From Burkholderiales bacterium (GTDB lineage: Bacteria > Pseudomonadota > Gammaproteobacteria > Burkholderiales > Burkholderiaceae_C), in NCBI GenBank assembly GCA_947508055.1, contig CANNRR010000017.1:1-38272 (forward strand): a DNA stretch of 38,272 nucleotides, read 5' to 3'. Made by a program: the position numbers and the translations under genes. The notes beneath the pieces are model-generated. The model made no database searches. It worked only from the letters and a program-made list of their open reading frames with translations, and had not been told where the DNA came from. Of the stretch, positions 1 through 9,334 are shown one piece after another. Position 1 is the stretch's first letter. The number at the start of each line of letters is the position of its first letter.

Positions 1-2109
1 ACGGGGCAGGGCGCACGCGGCCTGTGCAGCTATCCGCACCCCTATTTGATGCCCGACTTCTGGCAGTTCCCCACCGGCTCCATGGGCATTGGCCCCATCA
101 GCTCGATCTACCACGCACGCTACATGCGTTACCTGACACACCGCCAACTACTGGACTGCGGTAGCCGCAAGGTGTGGGGCGTGTTTGGCGACGGCGAGAT
201 GGACGAGCCCGAGAGCATGAGCGCCCTCACATTGGCCGCCCGTGAAGGGCTGGACAACCTGGTGTGGGTGGTCAACTGCAACCTGCAACGGCTGGACGGC
301 CCGGTGCGCGGCAATGGCCGCATCATCGACGAACTGGAGAAGCTGTTCAGCGGGGCCGGATGGAACGTGATCAAACTGGTTTGGGGCAGTGACTGGGACG
401 GCCTGTTTGCGCGCGACACGACCGGCGCCCTGGTCAAGGCATTTGCGAATACGGTGGACGGCCAGATGCAGACCTTTGCCGCCAAGGACGGGCGCTTTAA
501 CCGCGACAGCTTTTTCGGCCAGAACGAAGAGCTCAAGCAATTGGCGCAGGGCATGACGGACGAGCAGATCGACCGGCTCAAACGCGGTGGCCACGATCTG
601 GTCAAAATCCATGCCGCCTACGCCGCCGCTGCGAAGCACAAGGGCCAGCCCACGGTGATACTGGCGCACACCAAAAAGGGCTACGGCATGGGCGCAGCCG
701 GCCAGGGCAAGATGACCACGCACAGCCACAAAAAGTTTGACGAGACCGATCTGATCGCGTTTCGCAACCGCTTCAACCTGCCCATGAGCGACGAGCAGGT
801 GAAGAACCTGGAGTTTTACAAACCCGCTGATGACAGCGCGGAGATGGTTTACCTTCACCAACAGCGCAAAAAACTTGGCGGCTACCTGCCCAAGCGCTAC
901 TCGGCCGCCCAGGTCATACCGGTGCCCGATATCACCAGCTACGCCCAGTTCGCGCTTGCTGCCAACGGCAAGGAAATGAGCACCACCATGGCCTTTGTGC
1001 GCATGATGGGCAATCTGCTCAAAGACCCTGCGCTGGGTCCGCGCGTGGTGCCCATCGTGGCCGATGAGGCGCGCACCTTTGGCATGGCCAACCTGTTCAA
1101 GCAGGTCGGCATTTACAGCAGTGTGGGCCAGCGCTATGCACCCGAGGACATTGGCTCGGTGCTGAGCTACCGCGAAGCGCTGGACGGTCAGATCCTGGAA
1201 GAGGGCATCTCTGAGGCCGGTGCCCTGGCCAGTTGGACGGCGGCGGCCACCAGCTACAGCGTGCACGGCCTGGCCATGCTGCCGTTCTACATTTACTATT
1301 CGATGTTTGGCTTTCAGCGCGTGGGCGATGCGATCTGGGCCGCGGCGGACCAACGCGCACGCGGCTTCCTGCTCGGGGCCACATCGGGGCGCACCACGCT
1401 GGGCGGGGAGGGCCTGCAACACCAGGACGGCACCAGCCACCTGGCAGCCGCCACCATTCCCAACTGCAAAGCCTATGACCCGGCCTTTGCCGGCGAGTTG
1501 GCCGTCATCATCGACCACGGCATGCGCGAGATGCTTGTGGAGCAGAAAGACGTCTTTTACTACGTCACCATGATGAATGAGAACTACGCCCAGCCGGATT
1601 TGCCCGAGGGTACAGCCGCCGATGTGATTCGTGGTTGCTATCATTTCAAGAGCTACTCACGCACAGCCGACGGGGGCCAGGGCTCTAAAACACCTGGAAA
1701 CGTCACCCTGTTGGGCTCCGGGGCGATTCTGACCGAGGTGATCAAAGCCGCGCAGATGCTGGCAGCCCAGGGTGTGGCGGTGGATGTATTCAGCGTCACC
1801 AGTTGGAGTGAACTGGCCCGCGAGGGGCAGGCGTGTGGGGTGAACGGTGCGGGTTCGGATGTGAATGCAGACGTTTCAGAGCCATTCATCGCCCAGCAGC
1901 TGCGCCAGAGCACCGGGCCCATCATCGCCGCCACCGACTATGTGCGTGCCGTGCCGGAGAGCATCCGCGCCTACTTGCCTCAAGGGCGCGCATACGTCAC
2001 CCTGGGCACCGATGGCTTTGGCCGCAGCGACACTCGGGCTGCGCTACGGGGCTACTTCGGGGTCGATGCGGCGAGTGTGGTGCGGGCGGCCTTGGGGAAG
2101 GCGGCCTGA
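1..2109 (+). CDS. Pyruvate dehydrogenase E1 component (homodimeric AceE-type) or closely related 2-oxoacid dehydrogenase E1, 5'-truncated by window edge
   Basis: The frame is open from base 1 (TGQGARGLCSYPHPYLMPDFWQFPTGSMGIGPI...). AceE-like motifs: GDGEMDEPES (TPP binding), NCNLQRLDGPVRGNG, HTKKGYGMG. The ORF-track start at 46 is an internal TTG/ATG. Confidence 0.9.
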   Translation, partial: TGQGARGLCSYPHPYLMPDFWQFPTGSMGIGPISSIYHARYMRYLTHRQLLDCGSRKVWGVFGDGEMDEPESMSALTLAAREGLDNLVWVVNCNLQRLDGPVRGNGRIIDELEKLFSGAGWNVIKLVWGSDWDGLFARDTTGALVKAFANTVDGQMQTFAAKDGRFNRDSFFGQNEELKQLAQGMTDEQIDRLKRGGHDLVKIHAAYAAAAKHKGQPTVILAHTKKGYGMGAAGQGKMTTHSHKKFDETDLIAFRNRFNLPMSDEQVKNLEFYKPADDSAEMVYLHQQRKKLGGYLPKRYSAAQVIPVPDITSYAQFALAANGKEMSTTMAFVRMMGNLLKDPALGPRVVPIVADEARTFGMANLFKQVGIYSSVGQRYAPEDIGSVLSYREALDGQILEEGISEAGALASWTAAATSYSVHGLAMLPFYIYYSMFGFQRVGDAIWAAADQRARGFLLGATSGRTTLGGEGLQHQDGTSHLAAATIPNCKAYDPAFAGELAVIIDHGMREMLVEQKDVFYYVTMMNENYAQPDLPEGTAADVIRGCYHFKSYSRTADGGQGSKTPGNVTLLGSGAILTEVIKAAQMLAAQGVAVDVFSVTSWSELAREGQACGVNGAGSDVNADVSEPFIAQQLRQSTGPIIAATDYVRAVPESIRAYLPQGRAYVTLGTDGFGRSDTRAALRGYFGVDAASVVRAALGKAA

Positions 2110-2122
2110 TGGCAATCAGGCC
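2103..2122. other. Perfect 8-bp stem hairpin GGCCTGAT-GGCA-ATCAGGCC overlapping the stop codon of the E1 gene
   Basis: Inverted repeat read directly. No clear T-tract follows on either strand, so terminator function is uncertain. Confidence 0.4.
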
Positions 2123-2240
2123 ACATGCCCGGATTTTCAGAGTTTGTTGCCGTGCAGACTCTTGATGTAAGGTATCACCGCACTAATTGTGGGTAGAACT
2201 CGTCGAGCAGTTGAGAGGCATCAATGAAGCGGCTCGGCTA

Positions 2241-3881
2241 TTAGCGCAGCGTCACCTCCATCACCACCGGAAAGTGGTCCGATGGGTACAGACCGTCATA
2301 CAGGTCGGTGATGACATGGTGTGACTTCACTTCTTGATCAGGGCTGACAAACAGGTAGTCGATTTTATTGCCGGGCTTCAGATCCGAACCAAAGCCATTG
2401 AATGTGATGTCCCCGCCAGTCGCTGGCGTACGCGTCGCTGCGGCAGCGTCACGCATCTGTAGGGTCAACGATTCGTAACCCTGAAAATTCGGTATGTCAT
2501 TGAGGTCTCCGGCCAATATTTTTGGTGTTTCGCCACTTAACCCGGCCACAACTCTTGAAATCAGCGCCGCGCTTTCTTCGCGGGCACGCGCTCCGATGTG
2601 ATCAAAATGGGTATTGAGAAAAATCAATCCCTGACCCGTTGTTCGGCTTTTGAGGTTGGCCACTGTTACGGTGCGATTTAATGCGGCGTCCCACCCGACT
2701 GACGGATGCTCTGGCGTACTCGATAACCACAACGTCTTGTAGGCGCTGATGGAAAAACTGGACCGACGCACGAATACGGCATTTATCTCTCCCTTTTCGG
2801 CACCGTCATCACGCCCTACGCCGACCCAGTCGAAATCACCCAGAAGTGCTGCCAGACTCCTGGCTTGAAACAACTCCATCTCCTGCAGACCCACCACGTC
2901 CACCCGGGATCGCCTGATGACGTCCGCCACCAAAAACTTTCGCCGGCTCCAGTGGTTGACATCGCTCTCATTCTCACAAGAGCCACAACGGATGTTGTAG
3001 CTCATCGCGCGGATTGATTGAGTCCGCTGCGCCGGGCGCAAGCGTGCATTCAGGAACTCCAGAGCCCGCGGGAACGACCCACGCCAGAACCCCCAATCGT
3101 GCCCTCCGTCGTTTACCTTCAGAGCAATGGCATTGGGTTGGTGCAGGCGCAATTTCTCAACCAATATGGCTGATTGCAAAGCAATGCCCAGATTGTCGTG
3201 ATCTCCCGCCTCGATGTAGAGTGGCACGATGGCGGCTGATTGCTTGTAGGTGTCCAGGAACTGGGTGTAGTGCAATGCCCCCCAGCGCTTTGGATCAAAT
3301 CGACCGGCTGTCTGGAACGGCGGCTGAGTTTGGGCCGTGGAATGCTCGGGCGGCAACGGATCGTAAATTGCCGGGCTAAGCAAGGCAGCTGCCACGAATG
3401 TTTGCGGATGTTTGAGCACCAGGTTCAGAGCACCATATCCGCCTGCGGAAACTCCGGCGATGAGGCGCTGTGCGGGCTTCTGTTGCACGCGGAAGTTGGA
3501 CTCTGCATGCGGCATCAGCTCCTTTATCAACGCCGATTCAGCCTTGACGCTTGCACCATCGACCCACCAGGCCTGGGGCTGCCCTGGCATGACAACCACC
3601 ATAGGCTGAATTTCTCCCCGCCTGACAAGGCCGTCTATCGTGTCTTTGACACCACCTTGCATCCACCACTCGTGTTCGTCGCCACCAGCGCCGTGCAAAA
3701 GGTAGAGTACGGGAAATTGTCGGTCGAGACGCCCATATTCATCCGGAAGATAAACCAAATATCGATATTCCCCGTTCAGAATTTGCGAATGAAACGCCTG
3801 CTGTTTGAGCTCGCCGCTACTGGCAGGGGGGCAAAATAATAGCAGACCAATGTGCAGCAAAGCGAGCAGAAAATATTGCAT
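2241..3881 (-). CDS. Secreted two-domain protein: N-terminal CE1/esterase D-like alpha/beta hydrolase fused to C-terminal endonuclease/exonuclease/phosphatase (EEP) domain
   Basis: Single 546-aa ORF. N-terminal hydrophobic signal-like segment, then LYLLHGAGGDEHEWW and nucleophile elbow GVSAGGYG, then EEP motifs MSYNIRCG, GLQEMELF, FLNTHFDHIG, LAGDLND, IDYLFVS and SDHFPVV. Confidence 0.85.
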   Translation of the reverse strand: MQYFLLALLHIGLLLFCPPASSGELKQQAFHSQILNGEYRYLVYLPDEYGRLDRQFPVLYLLHGAGGDEHEWWMQGGVKDTIDGLVRRGEIQPMVVVMPGQPQAWWVDGASVKAESALIKELMPHAESNFRVQQKPAQRLIAGVSAGGYGALNLVLKHPQTFVAAALLSPAIYDPLPPEHSTAQTQPPFQTAGRFDPKRWGALHYTQFLDTYKQSAAIVPLYIEAGDHDNLGIALQSAILVEKLRLHQPNAIALKVNDGGHDWGFWRGSFPRALEFLNARLRPAQRTQSIRAMSYNIRCGSCENESDVNHWSRRKFLVADVIRRSRVDVVGLQEMELFQARSLAALLGDFDWVGVGRDDGAEKGEINAVFVRRSSFSISAYKTLWLSSTPEHPSVGWDAALNRTVTVANLKSRTTGQGLIFLNTHFDHIGARAREESAALISRVVAGLSGETPKILAGDLNDIPNFQGYESLTLQMRDAAAATRTPATGGDITFNGFGSDLKPGNKIDYLFVSPDQEVKSHHVITDLYDGLYPSDHFPVVMEVTLR

Positions 3882-3910
3882 TCTTGATTCGAGCCAAGTG
3901 GCTCGTCCAG

Positions 3911-6900
3911 TTACCGCTTAAACGGCGTTGGTGCGACATCGCTTTTCATCCATTTGATGATCTCGGCACGAGCGCGATAAGGAACACTGCCGAAGCTTTT
4001 AAAACGGCCTTCGATATCTTGCAGGGAAGCCTTTTTAAAATCAAGTTCCGGCAAGGGATGCGCTTCGTCATTCATCACCAGACCCCAGTTCGATTTGAGC
4101 TGCCCACCCCTAAAACTCATTACCTTGTAGGACCAAACAGCGGCTGCCCAATTCTGGCTTGCATATGCATCAAAACTGGCTCGGGTGATTTGCCCACCCA
4201 GTTCGCCATCCAGGTCGGCCCAGGGCTGAAATTCACCCACGAATAATGGGGTGTCTGTCGCAACCATGCGGTCTTTCCACTTACAGAGACCGCTGCCTTC
4301 GGGCACACATTGCAGCCAGTTCTTGTGCACGTCCGCACCTGGCTTGCTCCATCCAAAATGCCCAGGATACGGGTGGGTTTCAAAGACAACGTTGTGCATG
4401 CCATGCTCACGGGGCTTGCCATATGCGCCTATTCCGTTGGGATGGTCTGCCAGGATGATGATGTGATGGGGGTCGATCTCCCGAATGCTCGCGTAGAGCT
4501 TCCTGCTAACCTCGGCCAACTGCACATCAGTGCTGCCCCAGGGCTCATTGAGCAGCCCATAGCCGGCAACCACCGGGTTGTCGCGGTAGCGCGCGGCGAT
4601 TTGCCGCCACAACCAGTCAGTGCGCCCCTGGTATTCGGCCGTTGTCCAGTAGAGATTTTGGTCGGCGCAGCCGCTGTGGTGTTCTTTGCCTTGCGCGCCC
4701 GCCGCGCCGTGCAAATCGAGAATGACATAGAGCCCGCGCGCCTTGGCCTGGGCAATTGCCCGGTCCAGGTAATGCCAGGCATCGGGTCGGAGGTGGCGTG
4801 GATTTTTTTCATCCTCGATCAGGCTCCAGATGAAGGGCAGCCGCACCATGTTCAAACCGAATTGGGGTATCAAATCCCAATCGCGGTCGGTGATCCAGTG
4901 GTCACGGAACAGTTTGATAAGGCGCTCGCGCTCCTGAAATCCGAATCGCTGATCCAGCACCACCTGCAGCGTGCACTGGTCATTGACTGCAGCGTTGTCG
5001 GCATAGCCCATCATCCAGAATTCGGGCAACAGCCAGTTGCCCAGGTTGACGCCCCTGAGCTGAACCGGGTTCCCGTCCGCGTTGATCCACTGTGTGCCCT
5101 GCGTGCGCAGCATCGAATGTGCATCTTCCATTAATTCAAAATTCGCGCGCAGGCGGATGTCGGTTGCGGACGCCCCAACCATCAGTTCGAAGTCACCAGG
5201 CTCCGCACCCCACTCCAATTTCGCGTTATAGAACGATAGCTTTTCGCGGTCTATCGTGAAGGTCACACGACGCGACTCACCCGCTTCGAGCCGCACTTTC
5301 TGGAAATCTTTCAACTCAAGAACTGGCCGCACAACGGACGCCACTTGGTCATGCAGATACAACTGCACAACTTCTTCGCCAGCGATCTTGCCTGTGTTCT
5401 TCAGTGTCAGTGATGCGGTGATTTTTTCGTCCCTGCGCATGCCGGTCTTGTCCAAGTGAAGGCCGGAGTATGCGAAGTCCGTGTAGCTAAGCCCGAAACC
5501 AAACGGATAGCGCGGGCTGCCCTGCAGGTCGATGTAGCCACTGACATAACCGCCGGCCTTGTCGCCGGCAGCTGGGCGACCGGTGTTGAATTTGTTGTAG
5601 TAGACGGGAATTTGTCCCTCGGTGCGCGGAAAGCTCATGGGCAACTTGGCGCTGGGGTTGTAGTCGCCTAACAGGACATCGGCAATGGCATTACCCGCTT
5701 CGCTGCCCAGCCACCAAGTGTAGAGAATGGCCGATACATTGTCCGCCACCCAGTTGAATACCAGCGGACGCCCCGCGTTGATCAACACCACAACCGGCTT
5801 GCCGGTAGCCTGCAGTGCCTTGACCAGTTCTTCCTGAACCCCTGGCAGACGCAGACTACTGCGGCTTTTGGCTTCGCCGCTCATGTCCCAGCGCTCCCCC
5901 ACGCTGACCACCACCACGTCCGCTCGCTTGGCAGCCTGGATTGCTTCTTCAAAGCCACTGCGATCCTCGCCCTCAATCTCGCTGCCTTTGGCATACAGCA
6001 ACTGGGTGTCGTTGGGAAGGTTGTTCTTGAGTCCGTCCCATTGCGTTACGATGAACTTCGAGTAGTCGACATCTGGCAGATTCACCGACCAGAAGCCATG
6101 GTTGTCCTTGACGGCTTTGACCATGGGACCAATGAATGCAATCGTCTTCACATTCCTGGACAGGGGCAGGAGCTTGTTGTCGTTTTTCAGCAGAACAATG
6201 CTTTTTGCGGCCATTTCGCGTGCCGCTTGCCGATGTGTTGTGTGTCCCACCAGGATCTTCTCGCGCTCGGCATTGCTAAAGCGAAACGGATCGTCAAACA
6301 AGCCCAGTTCGAACTTCTTGCGCAGCACGCGCCGCACGGAATCGTCCAGTACATTTTGCGTGACCTTTTTTTCAGTCAACAGCGCGGGCAAGTGGTCGCG
6401 GTAGGCATTGCTCTCCATATCCATGTCGCTGCCGGCGTTGATGGCCGACAGTGCGGCCGCTGGTTGGTCCTTCGCATAGCCGTGCGCCACCATTTCTCCG
6501 ATGGACCCCCAATCGGACACCACAAAGCCGGTGAACCCCCACTTGCCTTTGAGAATGTCGCGCTGGAGGTAGGCGTTGCCGGTGGCCGGAATGCCATTCA
6601 GGTCGTTGAAGGAGTTCATGAAGGTCGCCGCGCCCGCATCCAGAGCGGCCTTGAAGGGTGGCAAGTACGTCTCCCAGAGCATGCGCTCGCTCATGTCGAC
6701 CGCGTTGTAGTCACGACCACCTACCGCAGCGCCATAGGCGGCAAAGTGTTTGGCTGTGGCCATGACGGAGTCCAGATCGCCGAGCTTTTTGCCTTGAAAG
6801 CCCTTGACGCGAGCATAGGCAATCTTCGATGCCAAATAGGTGTCCTCGCCGGCTCCCTCCATCACACGCCCCCAGCGGGGGTCGCGTGCGATGTCGACCA

Positions 6901-7372
6901 TGGGCGCAAAGGTCCAGTGGATGCCACTGGCCGCTGCCTCGATAGCGGCGGTGCGTGCTCCACGCTCGACCGCGGCCAGATCCCAACTCGCGGCCTCTGC
7001 CAAAGGAATCGGAAATGTTGTCTTGTAGCCGTGGATCACATCCATTCCAAACAGCAGGGGAATCTTCAACCGTGACTGCATCGCCACTTCCTGGTACTGC
7101 CGGGTGGAGTTGGCTCCAATCACATTGAGTAACGAACCCACGTGACCATCGCGGATGCTTTTTTCTTGATCACCCTTGAAGGTGACCGGCCCGGTGGCCT
7201 GGGACTCGCCAGAGTATTGCGTGAGCTGACCCACCTTTTCCTGCACGGTCATACGCTGCAAGAGTGCCTCCACTTTGGCATCCACAGAATCGGCAGGAGC
7301 TGCATTGACCGACATTGGCGTACAGACATGGACAAGGCACAAGACGGCGCCCCATAGATTGACTTTATTCAT
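3911..7372 (-). CDS. Exported GH3 beta-glucosidase fused to C-terminal GH5-family (exo-beta-1,3-glucanase-like) domain
   Basis: Start reassigned to ATG at 7372 (MNKVNLWGAVLCLVHVCTPMSVNAAPADS, a signal peptide) because the upstream ORF start overlaps the ABC ATPase gene. GH3: KHFAAYGA, nucleophile FVVSDWGS, C-terminal FnIII-like region. GH5: RGVNLGNWLLPEFW, LDLHGAAGAQ, acid/base LLNEPWG, nucleophile FVGEFQPW. Confidence 0.88.
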   Translation of the reverse strand: MNKVNLWGAVLCLVHVCTPMSVNAAPADSVDAKVEALLQRMTVQEKVGQLTQYSGESQATGPVTFKGDQEKSIRDGHVGSLLNVIGANSTRQYQEVAMQSRLKIPLLFGMDVIHGYKTTFPIPLAEAASWDLAAVERGARTAAIEAAASGIHWTFAPMVDIARDPRWGRVMEGAGEDTYLASKIAYARVKGFQGKKLGDLDSVMATAKHFAAYGAAVGGRDYNAVDMSERMLWETYLPPFKAALDAGAATFMNSFNDLNGIPATGNAYLQRDILKGKWGFTGFVVSDWGSIGEMVAHGYAKDQPAAALSAINAGSDMDMESNAYRDHLPALLTEKKVTQNVLDDSVRRVLRKKFELGLFDDPFRFSNAEREKILVGHTTHRQAAREMAAKSIVLLKNDNKLLPLSRNVKTIAFIGPMVKAVKDNHGFWSVNLPDVDYSKFIVTQWDGLKNNLPNDTQLLYAKGSEIEGEDRSGFEEAIQAAKRADVVVVSVGERWDMSGEAKSRSSLRLPGVQEELVKALQATGKPVVVLINAGRPLVFNWVADNVSAILYTWWLGSEAGNAIADVLLGDYNPSAKLPMSFPRTEGQIPVYYNKFNTGRPAAGDKAGGYVSGYIDLQGSPRYPFGFGLSYTDFAYSGLHLDKTGMRRDEKITASLTLKNTGKIAGEEVVQLYLHDQVASVVRPVLELKDFQKVRLEAGESRRVTFTIDREKLSFYNAKLEWGAEPGDFELMVGASATDIRLRANFELMEDAHSMLRTQGTQWINADGNPVQLRGVNLGNWLLPEFWMMGYADNAAVNDQCTLQVVLDQRFGFQERERLIKLFRDHWITDRDWDLIPQFGLNMVRLPFIWSLIEDEKNPRHLRPDAWHYLDRAIAQAKARGLYVILDLHGAAGAQGKEHHSGCADQNLYWTTAEYQGRTDWLWRQIAARYRDNPVVAGYGLLNEPWGSTDVQLAEVSRKLYASIREIDPHHIIILADHPNGIGAYGKPREHGMHNVVFETHPYPGHFGWSKPGADVHKNWLQCVPEGSGLCKWKDRMVATDTPLFVGEFQPWADLDGELGGQITRASFDAYASQNWAAAVWSYKVMSFRGGQLKSNWGLVMNDEAHPLPELDFKKASLQDIEGRFKSFGSVPYRARAEIIKWMKSDVAPTPFKR

Positions 7373-7374
7373 AA

Positions 7375-7384
7375 GAAACGTTTC
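7375..7384. promoter_or_regulatory. Possible LacI-family operator core GAAACGTTTC
   Basis: Perfect 10-bp palindrome matching the core of the TGGAAACGTTTCCA sites elsewhere in the window. It lies between the ATPase stop and the GH3-GH5 start. Outer bases do not match the longer sites. Confidence 0.35.
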
Positions 7385-8471
7385 ACTTTGAAAGACTTCC
7401 CGTGGAAATACGCATGCCCGTCTGGCCATCAAACCAATGTGCATGCTCTTGCAAAAACTGCAACCCCACTACCTCGCCGACCCGCATTGCGATATGGGGT
7501 GCCGTGCGGGCGGTGATGTTCCCGGTCGCGGTCTTCGTCACGACAAACGTGTCGGCCCCGGTGGGTTCCACCAGTATCACCTCGCCGCGCCAAAGTGCAT
7601 CGGCGTTGAACTGAATGTGCTCTGGTCGCAACCCCAGTTGGACATCACCTGCCATTGGGCATGGCACGGGTGCGCTCCCACCTTGGAAGGAAAAGAGGCT
7701 TCCAGCCCTCGCAGGAACTGTGTGACCCGCTACGAAATTCATAGTAGGAGACCCGATGAAGCTGGCAACATAGGTGTTGGCTGGTCGGTTGTAAATATCG
7801 TCCGGTGTACCAATCTGTTGCAGGATGCCGTCTTTCATGACCGCAATGCGGCTGCCCAGAGTCATGGCCTCGATCTGGTCGTGCGTGACGTACACACTGG
7901 TGATGCCGCTGATCTGGTGCAGGCGCTTGATCTCTGCGCGCATTTCGACTCGCAGCTTGGCGTCCAGGTTGCTCAGCGGTTCATCGAACAGAAAGAGTTG
8001 CGGATCCCTTGCGAGCGCACGCCCCATAGCTACGCGTTGGCGCTGGCCACCCGAAAGCTGGGCGGGTCGGCGCTCCAGCAAATGCTCGATTTGCAGCATG
8101 GCCGCTACTTCGGCAATGCGTTTTGTGCGCGCATCTTTAGGGACCTTGCGCATTTCCAGGGCAAAGCCAATGTTTTCAGCTACGCTCATGGTCGGGTACA
8201 GCGCATAGCTCTGGAACACCATGGCAATGTCACGCTGGGCAGGCGCCACGCCAACCACGTTCTTACCGGCAATGCACAGTTCGCCTTCGCTGGGCTCCTC
8301 GAGTCCGGCAATGATGTTGAGCAGGGTGGACTTGCCACAACCAGATGGTCCTACCAGGATCAAAAACTCGCCGGGTGCAACCTCGATGTCAATGCGCTTA
8401 AGCACCTCGACCGCACCGGACCCCTTGCCATAAATTTTCCGGATACCGGCAATGTGTAATGAGGCTGCCAT
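7383..8471 (-). CDS. Carbohydrate ABC transporter ATP-binding protein (MsmK/UgpC/MalK family), importer 1
   Basis: Walker A GPSGCGKST, signature LSGGQRQRVAMGRAL, Walker B LFLFDEPLSNLDAKLR, C-terminal TOBE-like region. Confidence 0.93.
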   Translation of the reverse strand: MAASLHIAGIRKIYGKGSGAVEVLKRIDIEVAPGEFLILVGPSGCGKSTLLNIIAGLEEPSEGELCIAGKNVVGVAPAQRDIAMVFQSYALYPTMSVAENIGFALEMRKVPKDARTKRIAEVAAMLQIEHLLERRPAQLSGGQRQRVAMGRALARDPQLFLFDEPLSNLDAKLRVEMRAEIKRLHQISGITSVYVTHDQIEAMTLGSRIAVMKDGILQQIGTPDDIYNRPANTYVASFIGSPTMNFVAGHTVPARAGSLFSFQGGSAPVPCPMAGDVQLGLRPEHIQFNADALWRGEVILVEPTGADTFVVTKTATGNITARTAPHIAMRVGEVVGLQFLQEHAHWFDGQTGMRISTGSLSK

Positions 8472-8479
8472 AGCTATTT

Positions 8480-9334
8480 TTATCCCTTCACGGCACCAGC
8501 CGTGAGTCCCTTGACAAAATATTGACCGGCCAGCACGTACACCAGCATGGTGGGCAGGCCCGCAATCACGGCCGCGGCCATGTCCACGTTGTAGCTCTTG
8601 ACGCTACTCGATGTGTTGGCCATGTTGTTCAGCCCTACGGTAATGGGCTTGCTGTCGGCACCACTGAATGCCACGCCAAACAGAAAATCGTTCCAGATGT
8701 TGGTGAATTGCCAGATCAAAGTCACCATCAGGATGGGAGTCGACATCGGCAACACGATGCGCCAGAAAATGCGCCAAAAACCTGCTCCGTCCATGCGTGC
8801 TGCATTCACCAACTCCTTTGGAATGGCAGCGTAATAGTTGCGAAAAAACAGCGTGGTCCCGGCCATGCCCGCCAGGCAATGCACCAGCACCAGTCCAGCG
8901 ACCGAACTGGAGAGGCCCAGATAGCCCAGCACCTGGCTCATCGGCAGCAGCACCACCTGAAACGGCATGAACACCCCAAATAGCAACAGACCAAATAGCA
9001 GTTCACTGCCCCGAAAACGCCACATGCTCAATACATAGCCGTTGACGGCACCCCATGCAGTTGACAGCAGTACGGCGGGAACCGTCATGCTGACCGAATT
9101 CCAGAAGTAGGGCTGCAAGCCTCGGCAATCCACCCCGGTACAAGCCGCTGACCACGCGGTCTGCCAAGCGTCAAAATTGACGGAGCCGGGAAGACTGAGA
9201 AGATTGCCAGAGCGAATTTGCTCAGCGTCTTTCAGAGACGTAGTCACCATCACATACAACGGTGCAAGAAAGAACAGAGCGGCCAGCAACAGGACTGCGT
9301 ACAGCAGTGCGCGTGACAAGTACTTACCGATCAT
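8480..9334 (-). CDS. Carbohydrate ABC transporter permease (MalG/MsmG-like), importer 1
   Basis: Multi-TM protein with EAA-loop-like segment ELVNAARMDGAGFWRIFWRIVLPMSTPIL. Overlaps the upstream permease gene by 11 nt. Confidence 0.92.
   Translation of the reverse strand: MIGKYLSRALLYAVLLLAALFFLAPLYVMVTTSLKDAEQIRSGNLLSLPGSVNFDAWQTAWSAACTGVDCRGLQPYFWNSVSMTVPAVLLSTAWGAVNGYVLSMWRFRGSELLFGLLLFGVFMPFQVVLLPMSQVLGYLGLSSSVAGLVLVHCLAGMAGTTLFFRNYYAAIPKELVNAARMDGAGFWRIFWRIVLPMSTPILMVTLIWQFTNIWNDFLFGVAFSGADSKPITVGLNNMANTSSSVKSYNVDMAAAVIAGLPTMLVYVLAGQYFVKGLTAGAVKG

Noticed and set aside
148-1644. 498-aa minus-strand ORF opposite the E1 gene
   Set aside because: High-GC antisense shadow of a clearly coding gene. 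Its His/Val/Gln-rich composition has no recognisable domain.
4310-5134. 274-aa plus-strand ORF opposite the GH5 domain
   Set aside because: Antisense shadow of a coding region; no domain recognised.
6041-7075. 344-aa plus-strand ORF opposite GH3
   Set aside because: Antisense shadow ORF; the minus strand encodes an unambiguous GH3 domain.
7437-8459. 340-aa plus-strand ORF opposite the importer-1 ATPase
   Set aside because: Antisense shadow; the minus strand has all ABC ATPase motifs.
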